Below, one piece after another: positions 1 to 14,636 of a stretch of DNA of 64,000 nt. A program made the position numbers and the translations under genes. This DNA is from Zonotrichia leucophrys gambelii (lineage: Eukaryota > Chordata > Aves > Passeriformes > Passerellidae). The notes under the pieces are model-generated. The model saw only the letters and a list, made by a program, of their open reading frames with translations, was not told the origin of the DNA and made no database searches. The stretch is taken from contig NC_088177.1 in the NCBI RefSeq assembly GCF_028769735.1, positions 13,270,599 to 13,334,598 on the forward strand, read 5' to 3'. The stretch's first letter is position 1. Every line of letters starts with the position of its first letter.

Positions 1-3000
1 TTTTGCATGCTGCTATATATGCCAATCTTAAAAATCAAAATCTCTTTAGCTTCTAAATCCAGGGAAATCTGGAACCATGATTTGTTCCTGTTTCCAAGAG
101 GGGAACACAACTGCTTTTTCCAAAACACTTTATCAGCAATTTTTCTTGCTCATGATGCAGCAGGTGGATTCGTTAACCTTTGCTCTTAACAGGGGCAATG
201 TGTAATTTATGTGGTTTTGGCAATAAAATATGTATCAATGCTAAATGCTTAAATTTTGAATAGTTAATTGACTTGAACTTGATTTTTGCTTTTTTTTAAA
301 GGAACATGTAAAACATGAAAGAGCTTGCTGTAAATGATCTCTGGATCATTTACATACTTTAAAAAGTTTAAATGTTTCTTAATTTCATCAAAAATTATGG
401 GTTTGTTATTTTACCTGGAGCTAGAAAACATTGAAACAATATCTCCTTTTTATACTCCTTTCTGCTTTCATCAGTGTGTCTGTAATGCTGTCATGAAGAG
501 GCTTGAATTCCAGCATCTTTAAGACATTTAATAATTGCTTTTTGTGCATGATTAAAGATGCAGATTTATATTTCTGATCTGGGATTAAGCATGCCCTCAG
601 ATCATGGTGGGACACATCATCCCTGCTGTTTAATCTTTGACTTCGCTGTTTCAATGGAATTGGGGCAAAGCTGGAATGTAAACCAATGATGGATTCTGGG
701 AAAAAGTAGGTTGTGCTTTTTTTCTCTTTGCATGAGGTTCAAATGAAGATATTCCCTCTGAAAACTAGCAGCTGTCTTAGAAGCACTAACCACAAAGACA
801 TCAGAAAGGAGTGTGTAAGATCAGAACTGACTTGCTGTGTTTGGGCTCTCTCAAGCATCTTCCTCAATCTCTGAGTGTGCTTCATCTCCCTTTGCTTTGC
901 TTTCCAACAGAACTTGCTCTTCAGCCATCCCTAAATCTTGGCATTACTAAAAGCTACAAGTTTCTGTAACCAACTTCACACCCTTTGTTTGGTTACCCCT
1001 TCTGGGTGTCAGATCTTATGACATTTCAGGAAGCTTATGGCAGTTTATTTTCCTGGAGGAGTCTGAAGATTTACACTCTTCATGCTCTTTCACTTATTAA
1101 ACTTTTCCCCTCCTCATCTGAACTAACATTGAAATGAAGCTTTAGCTTGTCTCTTTAGGGTTTCAGCAGCAGAAATAATTTGAAAAATGACCCAAGACTT
1201 GCAAGAAATGGTCAAAGCAGGATTAATTAATTTCTTAATCACAAAGTCCTTTCACCCCGAAAGGAGACATTATCATTGCTGTCATTTTTGGCCTTGTATG
1301 AATTGCTTGGGGGGGCTTAGTAAGTGTCTTGCAGATGTTAGTGATGCCTACAAAAGTGAGATTACCACTGCTTTGTTGGGGGCTGAGGTGGTCAGTGCTT
1401 TTGGTGTTGGGAGTGCTGGCAGGAATGAGGATTCGGTTGAAATATCTGCCAGGAACAACCCCTTAATTCTGGTTTATTGCTGCTAATTGTAGCTTAATTA
1501 TGTTTTTATTTATGAGTGGCATAATAAAGACTTGAGTGGGTTTGAGATTACCCAGTGTGAATGGATGGTGGTCTCCCTCCTCCTCTGCTACCTCCAGCCC
1601 ATGAATGTATCTGTGTGTGGTTTCTGGGTGTCTGATGGAGCCTTTGTTTGGGTGTGCTGGCTGTTCCTGCATTGGATCTGCCCCTGGAGAGCATTATCTC
1701 CAGATAAAGACATGACAGCCATCAACGAGATCAGATTAGCTTGTAAACGTTTATTTGAGAAGGGAATTGGAATTGTGATTATTAATTTATAATTTAATTC
1801 CCCATTTACCTAAATGCATCTCATGGACTTTAAATGAGATTCTAGGAAATACTGATCAACATTAGACAGGAGCAAATACCCAAAAGTTTTGCCTTATGAG
1901 AAATCACAGTGGATTCATTTATGAGCTGTTCAGATGATTTAAATATTTTGTCTTAGTTTTGGGCAGAATATTACATTTGCAGCTGTGCCATATCCTGCCA
2001 GGTGAGCTGTACCTAACTCAGTTTGTACCCAGCCCTGGGACAAACCTGGTGTCCTCAGGCTGCTTGGAGCACCTTTAATTTAAAAAGTGGATACCTGCTT
2101 GAGCATCACTCAGTAATCACCTAGGAGAGATTGTCATCTTTCATTACTGCATTAACCTTTAGAACTGACAGCACAGTGCCAGCTCACAATAATTGAGCAG
2201 AGGCCCATGAAAATGAGTTTCTTACCTTGTAATTGTGCATATGCTCAGGTTGTTCACTAACTTGGGGTTATTTTGCAAGTGACATTCCTTTCTCGCTAAA
2301 TTTTAGCTTAATTTTTAAATTACTGGCTTAGTTTCTTATCTCCTTAAAATACCTATCCTGGAGCTGGAAGAGGAAGAATGGGAGAAACATTTCTGTCTCC
2401 TTTGAAACTTGTAACTGCAGCTTTTCCAGCACTGCATTTCTGGAATTTGATAGAGCAGCATGAATTTGAGGCAATTCCTGTTGTTGTGTTTTCAGGGAAA
2501 GAACAAGTGTTTGGGACATGGTGCATTCTGAAATAAAGCCTCTAATTTTGTGTTTCACACAATCTGTCCTTCCTTGCCAATGCTTCAGCCTAAACACCCC
2601 TTATCTAGCAGGCTAGAATTTCTTTTTGTGGTATAATATTCAGAAGTCACAAATATTTATCATTTAATGGAAATTAGGCATGTGTAATGTCCATACTAAT
2701 GGAGTATTTCTGTTCCTTCAGTAAACTAGATGTTAATTAGAAGTTACACTGAAGGTCTGATTAGAAAGCAGAGCCCTTCTAGGGATCAATTCTTGCTCAA
2801 ATTCAGATGATGTAAATGGAACTATAAAGTTATATATTTGTTAATCAGTGTGAAAGAAGCCTTAGAGAAGTAATCCTGCACCCCAAGCACATTTCTTGTC
2901 TGAAGCACATGTTGTTAGATGCTTTTTTCAAATTGCATAACAAGCTTTAGACTTCTGCTCTTAAGGGCAGATCTACCATTTCCAGTTATATATCCCAGCA

Positions 3001-6000
3001 CTTCCTTAATTTCGGATAAAATAAATGTGGGATAGGTTATTTTACTAAAATAGCTCTTGCTTTTTAACTTGCTAATTGTAAATCACACCATAGTCCACTT
3101 GTAAAGAAGCTGTGCGTGCTCTAAGTGCTGAAAATGATGCTGAGAGTAATTTATTTTAAGTACTAATATCTCCCCATGCCACTTCCAATCACTTAAGCAG
3201 CTGAATGAAGCCCAAATATTTTCTTCAGCTGGGAACTATTTCCATTATGTCACTTAAAATCAAGGGGTTGGAAAATTGCACACTATGAGTTTCTTGGTTT
3301 CTTTTTTCTGTGGTGTTTTTTTCTGAAAAGCTACCATTTGTTTATTTATTGTGGTGCTGTTAGATGACCAAGACACTGAAGGGATAATCAGGCAATTTCC
3401 AAAGTACTTATCAAGTGAATTAGAGGCAAGTTGAAACTACAGCAGGATGAATTCATTCCTATTAAACTAAATTGTCTTAAACTAACGAGGTAAAGGGAAT
3501 ACAACTTGTGTCCAGCCTGTGGTGAAGATTTTTCCCTCATTTAAGTAGAGAGATTAATGATTTGTCTACGTATGCAAATGCCCCAATATAACTCTTTTGG
3601 ATTATTTTTCTGAATAGTTGTACTGGCACATATTTCTCACACAAGCAGTCATACTCCAGAAAAAAAAGGGATTTTTTATGGGAAAGTGTTGTTAATCTAA
3701 GATGCCTGTGTCTTCATGGAGTTTTATTCCAAAATAATTCTTCATATTGACTATCCAGTACTATAAAACTGGAAGAATCTTGTAAATTATGAACAGTTTT
3801 ATAGACCCTGAGGCAGGAAGGATCCACAACACCACCAAGCCTGCTGGTGCACATGTGTGAGTCCTCTACATGTCAGTGTTATCCTTGTAATTTATTGATT
3901 TCATGTGTTCCTAACACTGTTTTGTTTTTAAAGATGAAAAATCTACAATGGTACTCAGCTTTTGTAAATTTATGGTACAGAAAAATTGCAGTCCAGCTAC
4001 ATTTCCTTGTTCTAACAGCCTAAATATATTTGCCCTCATTCTTCCCCAAATGTCCCGTAGCTTAGTTCTCCTGATGGAGAAGCAGTGATGAGGTAGAGAA
4101 ACACAACTGCTCACTCACTGCTTTTTTTGTTTTTGATGAGGTACTTGATTGCAAATTTGCATAACAAGCAATTTAATTTGTCATTGTAATCCTTGGCAGT
4201 TTTATGACCATCTTTGTGAATGTAAAATTGTATTTGCAGTTCCAGGGGAACGGGAATGATGCAAGATTATACAGTATGGAGATTTATCCTTCAGGTTTCT
4301 CTTCAGAATGCCTTAAGATGATGTGAGGTTGACCAGTTGAAACTTTTTTGGTTACTTTAAATGTAATTAATCTGGATCCCACTTTCAAGATGTTTTGGAG
4401 AAATTTTGACGCATATACAGCAGCTTTTTATATTCTCCATTTTCATGTTGCTAATTCAACTCCTGTGGCTTCCAGTTAAATACATTTCTTTCCTAATTCC
4501 CTATGCATTTCTTTTATGAGCTCTCAATCTCCCATACTTGTTTCCACAAGAGACTTCTGACAGTTGGAAACGGTTTGAGGGCCAAATGCAGTTTTCCTAA
4601 GCTTCTAAACAGGTTTTTCTATCTTCAGCTCTGTCAATATGTATTACAGGGCCTATAAATGCAAATATTGTTAAGGAAAGCTCAACATCTTCCAGATGTT
4701 TTATGCTAAAGCAGTCACTGCTTCTGGATAATCAGTTAATTAGATAACTGATGTTTCCAATACTTTTGATCACTATTCTGGCTTTTAGATCAATACAGCA
4801 TTTTCCAGTTTTTTCTGGGATTGGAGCTGCTACCAGTGACAGAGCATGTGTGCTAGTGCTGAGCATGTTATTAATCTTTCTTTATAAATTAGCATGGTTT
4901 TCTTTCAGTTTTGCTTAGATCTGTGAGGGCTCAGTGAGTATTTGGTAGTGTCAGTGTCTCTGCAAATCCTCAGTTTTGTTTCAAGATTGCAAAAGCAGCT
5001 CAGCTGCTGAATTCTCACTGAACTTGCGCCCTGTATGTCACTCAGGGCTGTGCCAAAATAAGAGGTGGCCCTGGTTTGGGAAGGGGTGGTTGGCATGCAG
5101 TGCTGGTATCTTGCTATAATGAGTATTTACTGGAGGACTTGGTGTGTGAAAGATGAAATATGTGATCAATTAAAACTGACTATGAGGAGTTGGACTGTGT
5201 CTTGGTTTATTAGCTGAAATCTTTTCTGTGATGGCATTTCTGGAAACATCACCAAAAGTGATGCTTTTGAAAGAATGAGGGTCTAATGTAGAGCTCTTGA
5301 AAGGGAAGTTAGCAACTTTCATTGCTATTTGCATTTTTGGTGTGACATACTGGAGGCAGAGAATTGGAAGTATTAAGTTCTAATGGGAAATAAATCTTAA
5401 AATAGAAATGGTCTGTTTTAACCAGACATCCCTAGGGGTTTGACTACATTTCCCACATATTTAAAAGTGAATCAAAGGACTTTAATCCTGATGCTACCCC
5501 TTTCCTCTTGTTCTAGGTAAGGAATGACTATTTTAAGGAAAAAGAAAACAAGTGCTCAACAAATTCTCTGTTGTTATGGGGTCTGCCATGATCATGGAGA
5601 GCTCCTTAAAGTAGTACGATCACTCTCTATTAGGGCACAATTGTGATTTTTATCTCCTTGTTGGGAAAGGAATGTACTTGGAAAAGTCCAAATGGGATAA
5701 TGAGCATTTACAAAGAAACTTTCCAGTTTGACAGAACTTACAGGCAGAAAATTTTAGTGGCCCTTAATAAGAAACAATTAAAATATCAGCACCTGTAATT
5801 ACCAGACCTATGTGTCTTTGCATAGGGTGTTACATACAGCCAGTACATAGTCTACATTTTACTCTAATTAGGTCTATTTAAAGATGGGAATGATGTTTTG
5901 GTGTTTAGATCAGTTACTGCATGTCTACTTTGAATAACAATTGACTAATTGGCAAAGTGGGAATATTCTGAAAAAACCAGATTTTTCTGCTTTGTGATGG

Positions 6001-8069
6001 CATGAGGTTTTCTGTAATTACCATCCTACAGGTACTATTCAGGAAAAATTTTACATCTGGGAAATTAATTGTGTTGAATTAAACAAATAGCACATTTTAA
6101 CTATTACCAGATCATGGTGCAGTAAATATTTTCTCCTGTGCATGAAAGCAACAAATAAGCAAGATTTGTTTTGGGCAAATACTTTTCATATTTTTTTATA
6201 AAGGAAACAGAGCTCATGTATTGTTTTTAGCTCTGAAATAATACTAACTTCACTAATTACTAAATAATCAAACTACTTTCCTTATGGCATTTGTTATCCA
6301 GGAATTGCCTATGGTTTAGGGTCTGTGGAAGCTGTTTTGAGTGGTGATGCTGTGTGCTGCTACTCTCTTACTCATCACAAATTTCTGCCAAAAAGGGCTC
6401 TCAAACATCATTATGAACATCTTTCTATTAATCACAGTGACTTGTGAATTTTAGAAAAAGTGGGATTGCTCATTCTTTAACAGCCACACTGTTAGGATGG
6501 CGTTCACCTCAGTTATTTCCAGCTGTGTGAAAGTGCTATCATTAATTTATGGTAGTTTCCTGGGCTCCCTTTGTGTTTAAGACAGAAAATCAGGTGTTTT
6601 AAGAAGTGGATTTGGTCAACCTAATTAATCAATGTACTGAAGAAAATTTCATCTGCTCTCCATCAGCCTCCACTGAATGCAGAGAGCGCCTTGATAATTA
6701 GCTTGGACTGTACCCCTCACCTGCCATGAACAATATTGTTAGATGTTCCCTCTTTTCAGAGTCTGAAATTTCTATTTTAGTAAAACTTATAGTTGTCTAC
6801 CTTATAAGTGAAGGAGTTTCAGGATTCTAGTTTAACTGAGAGGGTTTTTGATAGTTTGCCTTCCTGTAATTTTGAACTCGAATGCCACTTGGCCCATCAA
6901 CCTCAAAAAATGTTTAAATTGTGATGTATCAAATAATGACAATAAAAAAAATTACTCAGGTGAAAACAGAACTTTCTGTAAATATTGCTGCTCAAGAAAT
7001 TCCTTTTCAAGTACTTGCAAAAATTTAGAACTTTGGAGCCAATTTTTGGCTTGTTGAGTTTGTGTATGTTTGATCTGTTTAATATGGTGAATATGCACTT
7101 TGCTTCAGTATGGCATTACAGGGATACATTATTTATGGAAGGGAAATGGTCTTGGAGGAATAGGTGGGAGAACTTCAAAAGGTAAAGAAACACTGAGAAA
7201 ATAAAAGGAAAACCTGTGTGGAAATAAGTAGGGATGACATGATGTTTTAGAAGTAGATAATTTATGTTAACTTATCTAGACATCTCAGTGGAAATGGATT
7301 TTAGTAATAATCTAGACAAATAAAACCTAGAAGGAATGCTGCAAGTTTGGTAGGTGGTAAAACATCAGTTCTGTGCACCTGTTTTGATCTAAAGAGAGCA
7401 TGGTGAAGAAAAATTTCAAACTTGGGAATATTGTAGAATTGTTTCAGTGGCGCATCAAAATGCAGATTGTGAAGGATATTGAAAATACCTGGATTTCTTG
7501 GATAGCTGTGTGCAAGGATGCCTATATTAGCAATTGTTGTTAACTGGCATCTGAAGGCAAAAGAAATGTGTGCATGGTTTTACATTTTCTGATCTGTGCC
7601 TTTCTGCAAGTATTATATAAAATCATACTTGACTGTCACTGCCAGAAGCAGCTGTATTCCTCCAAGTGTATGTTTCTGTAACTTCATTATAATAATATTG
7701 GATAATTATGCAAAGAGCAAAACAGCTTTTTAAATTTTAAATATGTAGTGTCAATCTAACTTTTATATTCTTACTTTTAATCTTCCCATATTGTTCTGCC
7801 TATAGGTATGTAATTAGAAGGGGGAGGTAAGTCATGGGGGGGAGAGAATGTGGGAGTTGGAGCACTTTAAAAACCGGTTTTATCATTGGACCAATAATCA
7901 CAACCAGAATGCTGGAAATTTACCTGCAGAACTGATGAAAACTTTTCTGATTCACTTGATAAATTCAGCCAGCTTCTGTGCACTTATTTGCTTCTCTGAA
8001 AGAAAGGAAGATAGGGTTTAACCTTACCTTAAAAAAGGGTAGGGTTTAATTCAGGTCATAATCATCTGA
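1..8069. other. Unique non-coding DNA, no gene seen
   Basis: Both strands carry frequent stops in all frames, and the open stretches found (60-99 codons) show no codon bias or recognisable domain. The sequence is AT-rich with scattered T and A runs. A good minus-strand donor-like site (complement of CTTACCTTG) occurs near 2224-2232, but no convincing exon adjoins it. A plus-strand AGGTAAGG at about 5516 likewise has no clear exon. I see no RNA gene or recognisable transposon. This is either intron or intergenic DNA. Confidence 0.7.
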
Positions 8070-8093
8070 ATAATAATAATAATGATAATAATA
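8070..8093. repeat. Short (AAT)n microsatellite
   Basis: A run of TAA/AAT triplets interrupted once by a GAT (taataataataatgataataata). It is a simple repeat of about eight units, likely neutral and polymorphic. Confidence 0.85.
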
Positions 8094-10693
8094 TTTTTCA
8101 TTGCTGCTGAACATATTGACAGGAAAGAAGCCTTATTTATAAGAGACGTGCCCAATAATAAATTCCAGAAAGTATAAATTAATCAGGAAATGGATAACCT
8201 CTAAATTTAGATGAATTTGAAATATCAGACCTGAAGATATAATTCAGATATGAACAAGGCATGCTGAAGGAAATTCTGGAACATAGGCAATAGCTATTTT
8301 AAATCAATTTTTAGGAGACAGATATAATTTTGATTTTTTTCTTTCATATGTGTTCAGGTATATATGAATCGCATCTGTACAATAGCTTTCTTGCTGCCAC
8401 CTATTTCTTTTCTATAATCTGATAAATAACTGGCCAGCAAGTTGTGGCCTCTGTTGCCAATTAACCTTTAATTCTTCACCAATCAAATCCTTTGGTTTTA
8501 TGGTGCCTATTTATGAAATAGCCCAGTGGTTTATTGATTTTGATAATGACTTCAGTAATGAAGAAAAGTCCACATATTTGTGAAGTATCTAAATATCAAG
8601 CAACACATTTGCTGCCCTGAAACCACCCTATTCTTTTTCTGAGGTATATTGTGCTATCTCATTACCAGTGCCTTGTGTGTTTCTGAAAATAAGTGTTGCT
8701 TTGCTCCCAAGCATACAGGGGTACTCAATGCTTGTGATCTAGCATTTTGTCTTCCCAATCCATCTTTAATTTTTTCTTTTAAAATTAAAATAGAATTAAA
8801 ATAGATTGTTTTAAAATAGAAATATTGTGGTGTGGGTCAAAAGACTATTCATTTAAAATCTGTAGTTGTATGCTACAGAACCATCAGGCAGAATATGAAT
8901 AACTTTTTTGAATCAATGTTGTTTTTCCATTTTTCTTGTAGCAATCATTCTTTCTGCGAGCAGGACTTGGGGTAACAAAAAGGATTTGCTGCTCTGTGAT
9001 ACTACCTAAATGATCTCTGTAAAATCTGTATCTCAATCAGAAGGGGAGGTTGTCCTTTGGTAATTTATACAAATGATACACTATCATTTGATTACTCATT
9101 TATTTAATATGCTTTTTTGATCTGCCAGCACTGATCAGATATTCATGCAGTGGCAACGGTCTTTTAATAATGAATTCATTCTCATGCCCGTGAAGCAGTA
9201 ATCACAGGGACCTGTCTTTTAATAATTGCTAATTAATAGAAGTACATATTCAGTCTTTGCTTTCATCATAATCATTGTGTGACACTTGGCATCAATGAAA
9301 ATATCGTGTGGAATAAATTGAGTTTCTTCATCTTGATGTGACTCAGGACTAGCAAATGCCCAAGCAGATGTTGACATAAATGCAAACCAAAATGCATTTA
9401 TGCAAGCCAAAATGTTACTAGAAAATTCTCTATCTAATATCCAGGTAGTCATTCCTCATTTTCTGATTTCTGTACAATGTTGTACTTAGGGTACATTTAG
9501 CTTTGAAATCTTAGCCGTGCAAGAGGAGCAGGAGGAGGAAGATGAAAGGAGAGAAAGTTTGCTCCCTTTTGGGAAGATTATTCCATGTTTCTAGGGGCTG
9601 GCCATGAGACCTGGCAAGTACAAGTGTGAAAGAGTTGATTTGGTACCAATAAATATTCTGTCCATGAGTCAGATTATAAACACCAGCAATGTTTATATCC
9701 TGACATGTTTTAGAAATGTGTGGAAGTCCTTTCCATTTCTGGTACCTTTGTACAGAAGTGGAGAATTTTTTAGTGTATATTGTTCTATGTGTGTTTTTCT
9801 AATGTGTATCATAGAGACATAATGGCAAAGTCATTGCTATTGCAAAATGTGCCTCAGATGTCAAGCTGTTGTAGAGATGCGATGATGAGCCAGAACAAAG
9901 ACTCAAGGTCATAATTTTCTATATCTAATGCTGTTGTATTCTTTTTGCCATCTTTAATCCTCAACTGCAAATGCTCTCCTCTTCATGGGCATATTGGAGG
10001 GCTTCTGGTGGCAACAAGCTGAGGTTCTAATACCTTTGTGCTTTATAGGAGAAAAGAAAAGCCATAGCTCATAGATTACAAGTCTCACTTCTGGACTTCC
10101 CATTGCCAGTAAAAATCTGGAGGCTCTGTGGGCAAAAGAACTCCAAGTATGACTTTGAGTGTATTTTATCTTAATTAATAATTTTCTTATTAAATAATAA
10201 TTATCAATATGATTATTAAAATATTAAATAATTAAATATAAATGTTATAAAATTATATAAATAATTATTAAGGTTAATAATTCTCTTCAATACCAAGTCA
10301 TGTGGGCTGACAGATGACTCTGCAGCTGATGGCAGTCCTTTGCAGGAGTACTCATTCTACAGCAGATGTGGTTTAGTTAGCAACCAAGTCTTTAGAGTCG
10401 TCTTCATCAAGCAATATCTCTTATTCAAGTGTGCTATGTGCAAGGGAGGTGCTTGAAGCTGTGCTGGTACTCAAATACTTCTGTGAAGGAGATGCCTCTT
10501 CCATTGTTCCTTTAATTGTCAAGTAAGCACAGTCTGGCTTTGGCGTTTTCTTCATGAGATGCATCATTGCTGCTGTTTAAACCTGGTTCCCATTGGGAGT
10601 ATTTCTGTGGATATTTCCCAAATGAAAATATTGCAGAAAATCTCCAGAGAGCATCTTATGTATGACCCCTGATGTGCCATTATCAACCAGTAG
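8094..10693. other. Unique non-coding DNA with an AT-rich block
   Basis: No coding frame with support. The interval from about 10165 to 10282 is almost pure A/T, with repeated TTAAATAAT-like words and no fixed period. The stretch 9060-9240 contains a 13-base word, GTCTTTTAATAAT, exactly repeated at 9159-9171 and 9214-9226 amid TAAT-core sites, and has the texture of a conserved regulatory element. That reading is inference only. Confidence 0.6.
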
Positions 10694-11040
10694 ACTCATG
10701 GAATGGTTTGGGTTGGAAGGGACCTTTGAGATCATCCAGTTCCAGCACCCAGCCATGGGCAGGGACACCTTCCACCTGACCAGGTTGCTCAGAGTTCCAT
10801 CCAACCCAGCCTTGGGCTCTTCCAGGGATGGGGCAGCCACAGCTTCTCTGGGCAGCCTGTGCCAGGGCCTCATCACAGGGAAGGTTTTCTTCCTAATATT
10901 TCATCTCTACCTATTCTCTTTCAGTTTGAAGCTATTCCCCCTTCCTATGACTCCAAGCTCTTGTAGCAACTCCCACTTCACCTTTCTTGTAGACTCCCTT
11001 CAGGTACTGTAAACCCTCAGGTCATCCCAGGCCCTCCCCT
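10694..11040 (-). mobile_element. CR1-type LINE, 3' end fragment
   Basis: The complement of the avian CR1 3' untranslated tail is plain here: a CATGGAATGG start, GGTTGGAAGGGACCT, GAGATCATCCAGTTCCA, then GGGCAGGGACACCTTCCAC, CTCTGGGCAGCCTGTGCCAG and TTCTTCCTAATAT in the expected order. The element therefore lies on the minus strand with its 3' end at the low-coordinate side. It is 5'-truncated, which is normal for CR1 because reverse transcription usually stops early. After about 11010 the match fades, so the upper boundary is approximate. The open frames that cross it on either strand are by-products of the repeat and not genes. Confidence 0.93.
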
Positions 11041-14000
11041 CCCTGTTATGGAGCTTCCCAGTAGAGACTTCTCCATAGAGGTGCTGCAGATATTCAGATG
11101 GGTTATCTTCCAATAACCCATCCTTACATGACTTGATTCTCTCATTTTACACAGAACAAATTGGAATGTCTTTATAAGCCCCTTTGGTGTAAGCTGTTAA
11201 ATTTGGGCATTTTTTGTAGTATGCATTATCAGGCATAAACAAACATTACAACAATTTGCCAGACAATCATAAAATAATTCTACACTGTGCAATGTTCTAA
11301 ACTTTGAGAAGGAAATTAATTTGCATACATCCCTGGTGCATTATAAAGGATTAGCTAAAGCTATTTCTGTGTAATGTAATTCTTTTAGCTCATTTTCGTG
11401 CAGGGGCAAATCCAGGCTTGAATAAATTGCTCCCTGCAAATAACTTGCCCAACTCCAGTTGTGGGAACAACTCTTAAAGAATTTGCAATGGAAAACTAAT
11501 TTTCTTAATGCACCCAGCATTATATCTAAGGATTTCCTCTATTTGCTTTGCATATCTTTAGTCCCTTCTAATGTTTGTTTATGCTAAAACTGGGTTTTCA
11601 CACCTTATCTTCTCAGAAATAAACTGGAAGAAAAAGTCTGAACGAGGTATTTAGAGCTGTGTTTGAATTGCTTGTGACCATTTGAGGGTTGCTTGTCTTA
11701 AAAATGTGTCTATTTGGCTCATATAGGCTTAGTTATCAGAAAATGGCTTATTTAAAAAAATTCTCCAATTGAGAAGGGTGTGTGTTACCACTACTGTGTA
11801 TTTTTAGGAGTGAAGTGTTCATGCTTTCCTACTCTGATTGATTAAATGATACATGATAGATCAATGATCTTCACGGTTTTATCAGACTTCATGAAGTATT
11901 GAGGACAGAAAGGCTGATACTCTGCCGTAAAATACTAAATGATGATTGGTGTAGAATTTTATTTTTCACCTTTTGAATGTACAGCATACATATTTTGAGC
12001 AAAATTAAAGGAAACACATCTCTTATAACCCTATTTTGAGATGCCTATGCATAAAAAAATGCTACAAGAAATTTCCAACACAGCATCTTTTAACCTTTTC
12101 AGAGCAAGCATCTTTTTCCCTTTGCCTTGGGTCTGTTCTGCCCAGCTCCCTGCACCTGTGACACGAACCTGGCTGGTTGGTGAGTGCTGGGAGCCAGCCC
12201 ACAAACCCCAAAACAGCTCAGCAAGGCAGCCAGGCAAGGCTGTAGCCTGTCACTGCACAGGTTGGGAGAAAAGATTAGGAAAAAACCACTGGGGCTCACA
12301 GAGGTTATAGAGGACAGCCAGAAAACATCCTCCAGCTGTATCCAGGGAATACTACTGCTTTATGAAGGGCTGCCAAGTGAGGGGAAAGCATTTTGGAGGA
12401 GTTGTTTGTACTGTGTGCTTGTGAAGTGCCAGTTAATAGCTAGAGTTGATTTAAGCTCTATTGCATACATATTCTTTCAATAATTTAGTTTTATGAGACT
12501 TGTAGATCCCTATTGCCTATGTATTCTCATATATGTAAGAAATATATGCAAAAATTATTTCTTACTCCATGTGTTCCTATACCAAAATTTATGTTTTTTA
12601 ATAAAATTAAGTACTTATTATGACAAACATAATGAAGGAGATAGTCATATATGTTAATGGTGGCACTGTTTATTTTACTTGGTAGTGATTAATTGTCTTT
12701 TACTTTGGATTTTAATGTGTCAGTTTTTTAGTGCTTTAAAGTAATTTAATCTATTTAATGTGAAGCTATGAAGTGCCATTTTAGAACCAGCAGAATTCTG
12801 TCTTTTAATTCACTTTTTCCCACTGGGAAACGAAGTTTATCAAACCTTACTTTTACAAATAAAGGGGATGGATTTAATTAAAAGTACTTTAAATAATTGC
12901 AACGAAATTGCTTTTCTGGTTCTTAAATGAAAGTGAATCTCTTATATTTGAGCTGAGATGAATGTCATGATTTCCATCTCCAAACAATGATATATTGCAT
13001 CAGTGAGGCCAAATCTCAGAGTGCTGTCAGCATTTCCCAGGAATGCCACAGGTTCTGCACTTTGGTCTGTGTCTTCCCTAAGCAGGGACATCCCCTGGGG
13101 TTCCCAGTGGCACTGCTGCTCTGGCTTTGCTGGTTCCAGCCTGTTGCATGGCAGTCAGTATTACTGGAAGTGTTTTAGAGACAGCCAAGTGATTTATTGG
13201 TCAACAGACTAAGAGCTTTAAGCGGGATTGGAGCCTTGGAGCAGGGATTGGAGGCTTTGGCTGGCAGGTCTGGAATTGAGCTTTCCCAAAAATGCATTGC
13301 CTTGGGAAGAAGGCAAAGGACAGGACATGAGTGCAGAGCATCAGAGTGTTTGGGGGCAAATGTTTTACTCATTCCAATTCTCCTTTCCTGGGGCAGCTCT
13401 GCTGTTCTCTAGAAAGGGCTTTTTTTTTATAACTGGCTGACATTTTTCTTCAATAAATTGAGAATCAGCCTCCGTGAACTCGCAGTCTGCATGGCTTGTG
13501 AGGCTGTGAACACATTGTAATAGACTGGGTCTCTGGAGAGAAAATCCTGGGGAAAAATAGCAAGTTCTATCATCTGTGCCACATGTAGTTTATACCAGAC
13601 TGAGATGCCTCTGGTTCTGCTGCTGTGCAGGATTTGCTGAGCTCTGAGGTATGCCTCATCAAATTCCTGTGACGTTCAAATCACCATTGTAATCACCTAC
13701 TGCTTTCCCAATAAGCTGACCAAAATAAATGTCATTTGTTCCACTGTGTGCCTCTACTGTGCCTCAAACAAAATACTTCTTTTCTTCACTAAGCATTTTT
13801 TCCTTTACCATTCATAGAGAATGACTGATATTGTGGGGGTTTTTTTTCTCATTTACCTTTTTTCTTTTTTTTTTTTTTTTTAATATTTTAGCATTTGACT
13901 TTCACAAGATGCCTTAGAACAGTTTTTAAATATATTTATATTCTGCTGTGACCCTCTCCCTGCTTCTCCTTCAGACAAATGTGGAACATTATCCCTGAGC

Positions 14001-14527
14001 CAGGTGAGAGTCATGTAATGACTCACAGTGATAACTGATTTTTCAGGAGAAGGTTCACCTGCTGGCAGCAATCCCTTTAATCTCACTGCCCCAGTTACCA
14101 CCTGTTCTTTTATAATTCCCCTGACTCAGCCTTTAAAAGGTGAGAAGCTGTCTAAGATATGTGAATGCTTATGTCTTCTCAGTAAGGGTTGTAGTTATTT
14201 CTTTAACTTGCTCTTGCATATCCAGTGGGGTTTTTTTTCAGTGCTTTATTTTTAAAATTTATGTTAGATTACTGCATGTAGTTCATGTTAAATTGTACAA
14301 TGGCTCTTGAGGAAACAACACATAACCCAATTGGTCTGTAATTCAAAAATGCAAGGTTTATGATCAAATGTGATATAATGTGCTAGGACTGATAAAAGAA
14401 TTGAATTTAAGGACTACTTGTCTAGGAGCTGGGAAAAGAAATGTCTGGTTTATAGTTTAAATATTTATCCTTTCTCATTAAAATGAAGCTGAGACATTGG
14501 GTAGAGTTGGTTTTCAGTTGTAACCAC
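11041..14527. other. Unique non-coding DNA, possible conserved block
   Basis: No gene is supported. The part from about 11200 to 11470 lacks simple repeats, contains a forkhead-like ATAAACAAACA word and an exact octamer ATTTGCAT at 11319-11326, and resembles a conserved non-coding element. Several overlapping open frames at 12030-12480 and 12990-13440 occur on both strands of locally less AT-rich DNA and have no recognisable domain. A T-run of 17 bases lies at 13865-13881. Confidence 0.55.
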
Positions 14528-14636
14528 TATATATATATATATATACACACACACATATATTCATATATATATATATACACATATGTATATATTCCTATAT
14601 ATATGCACATATATATATATTCATAGATATAGATAT

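Noticed and set aside
10577..11012. Overlapping open frames on both strands
   Set aside because: They fall on a CR1 3' region and are explained by the repeat.
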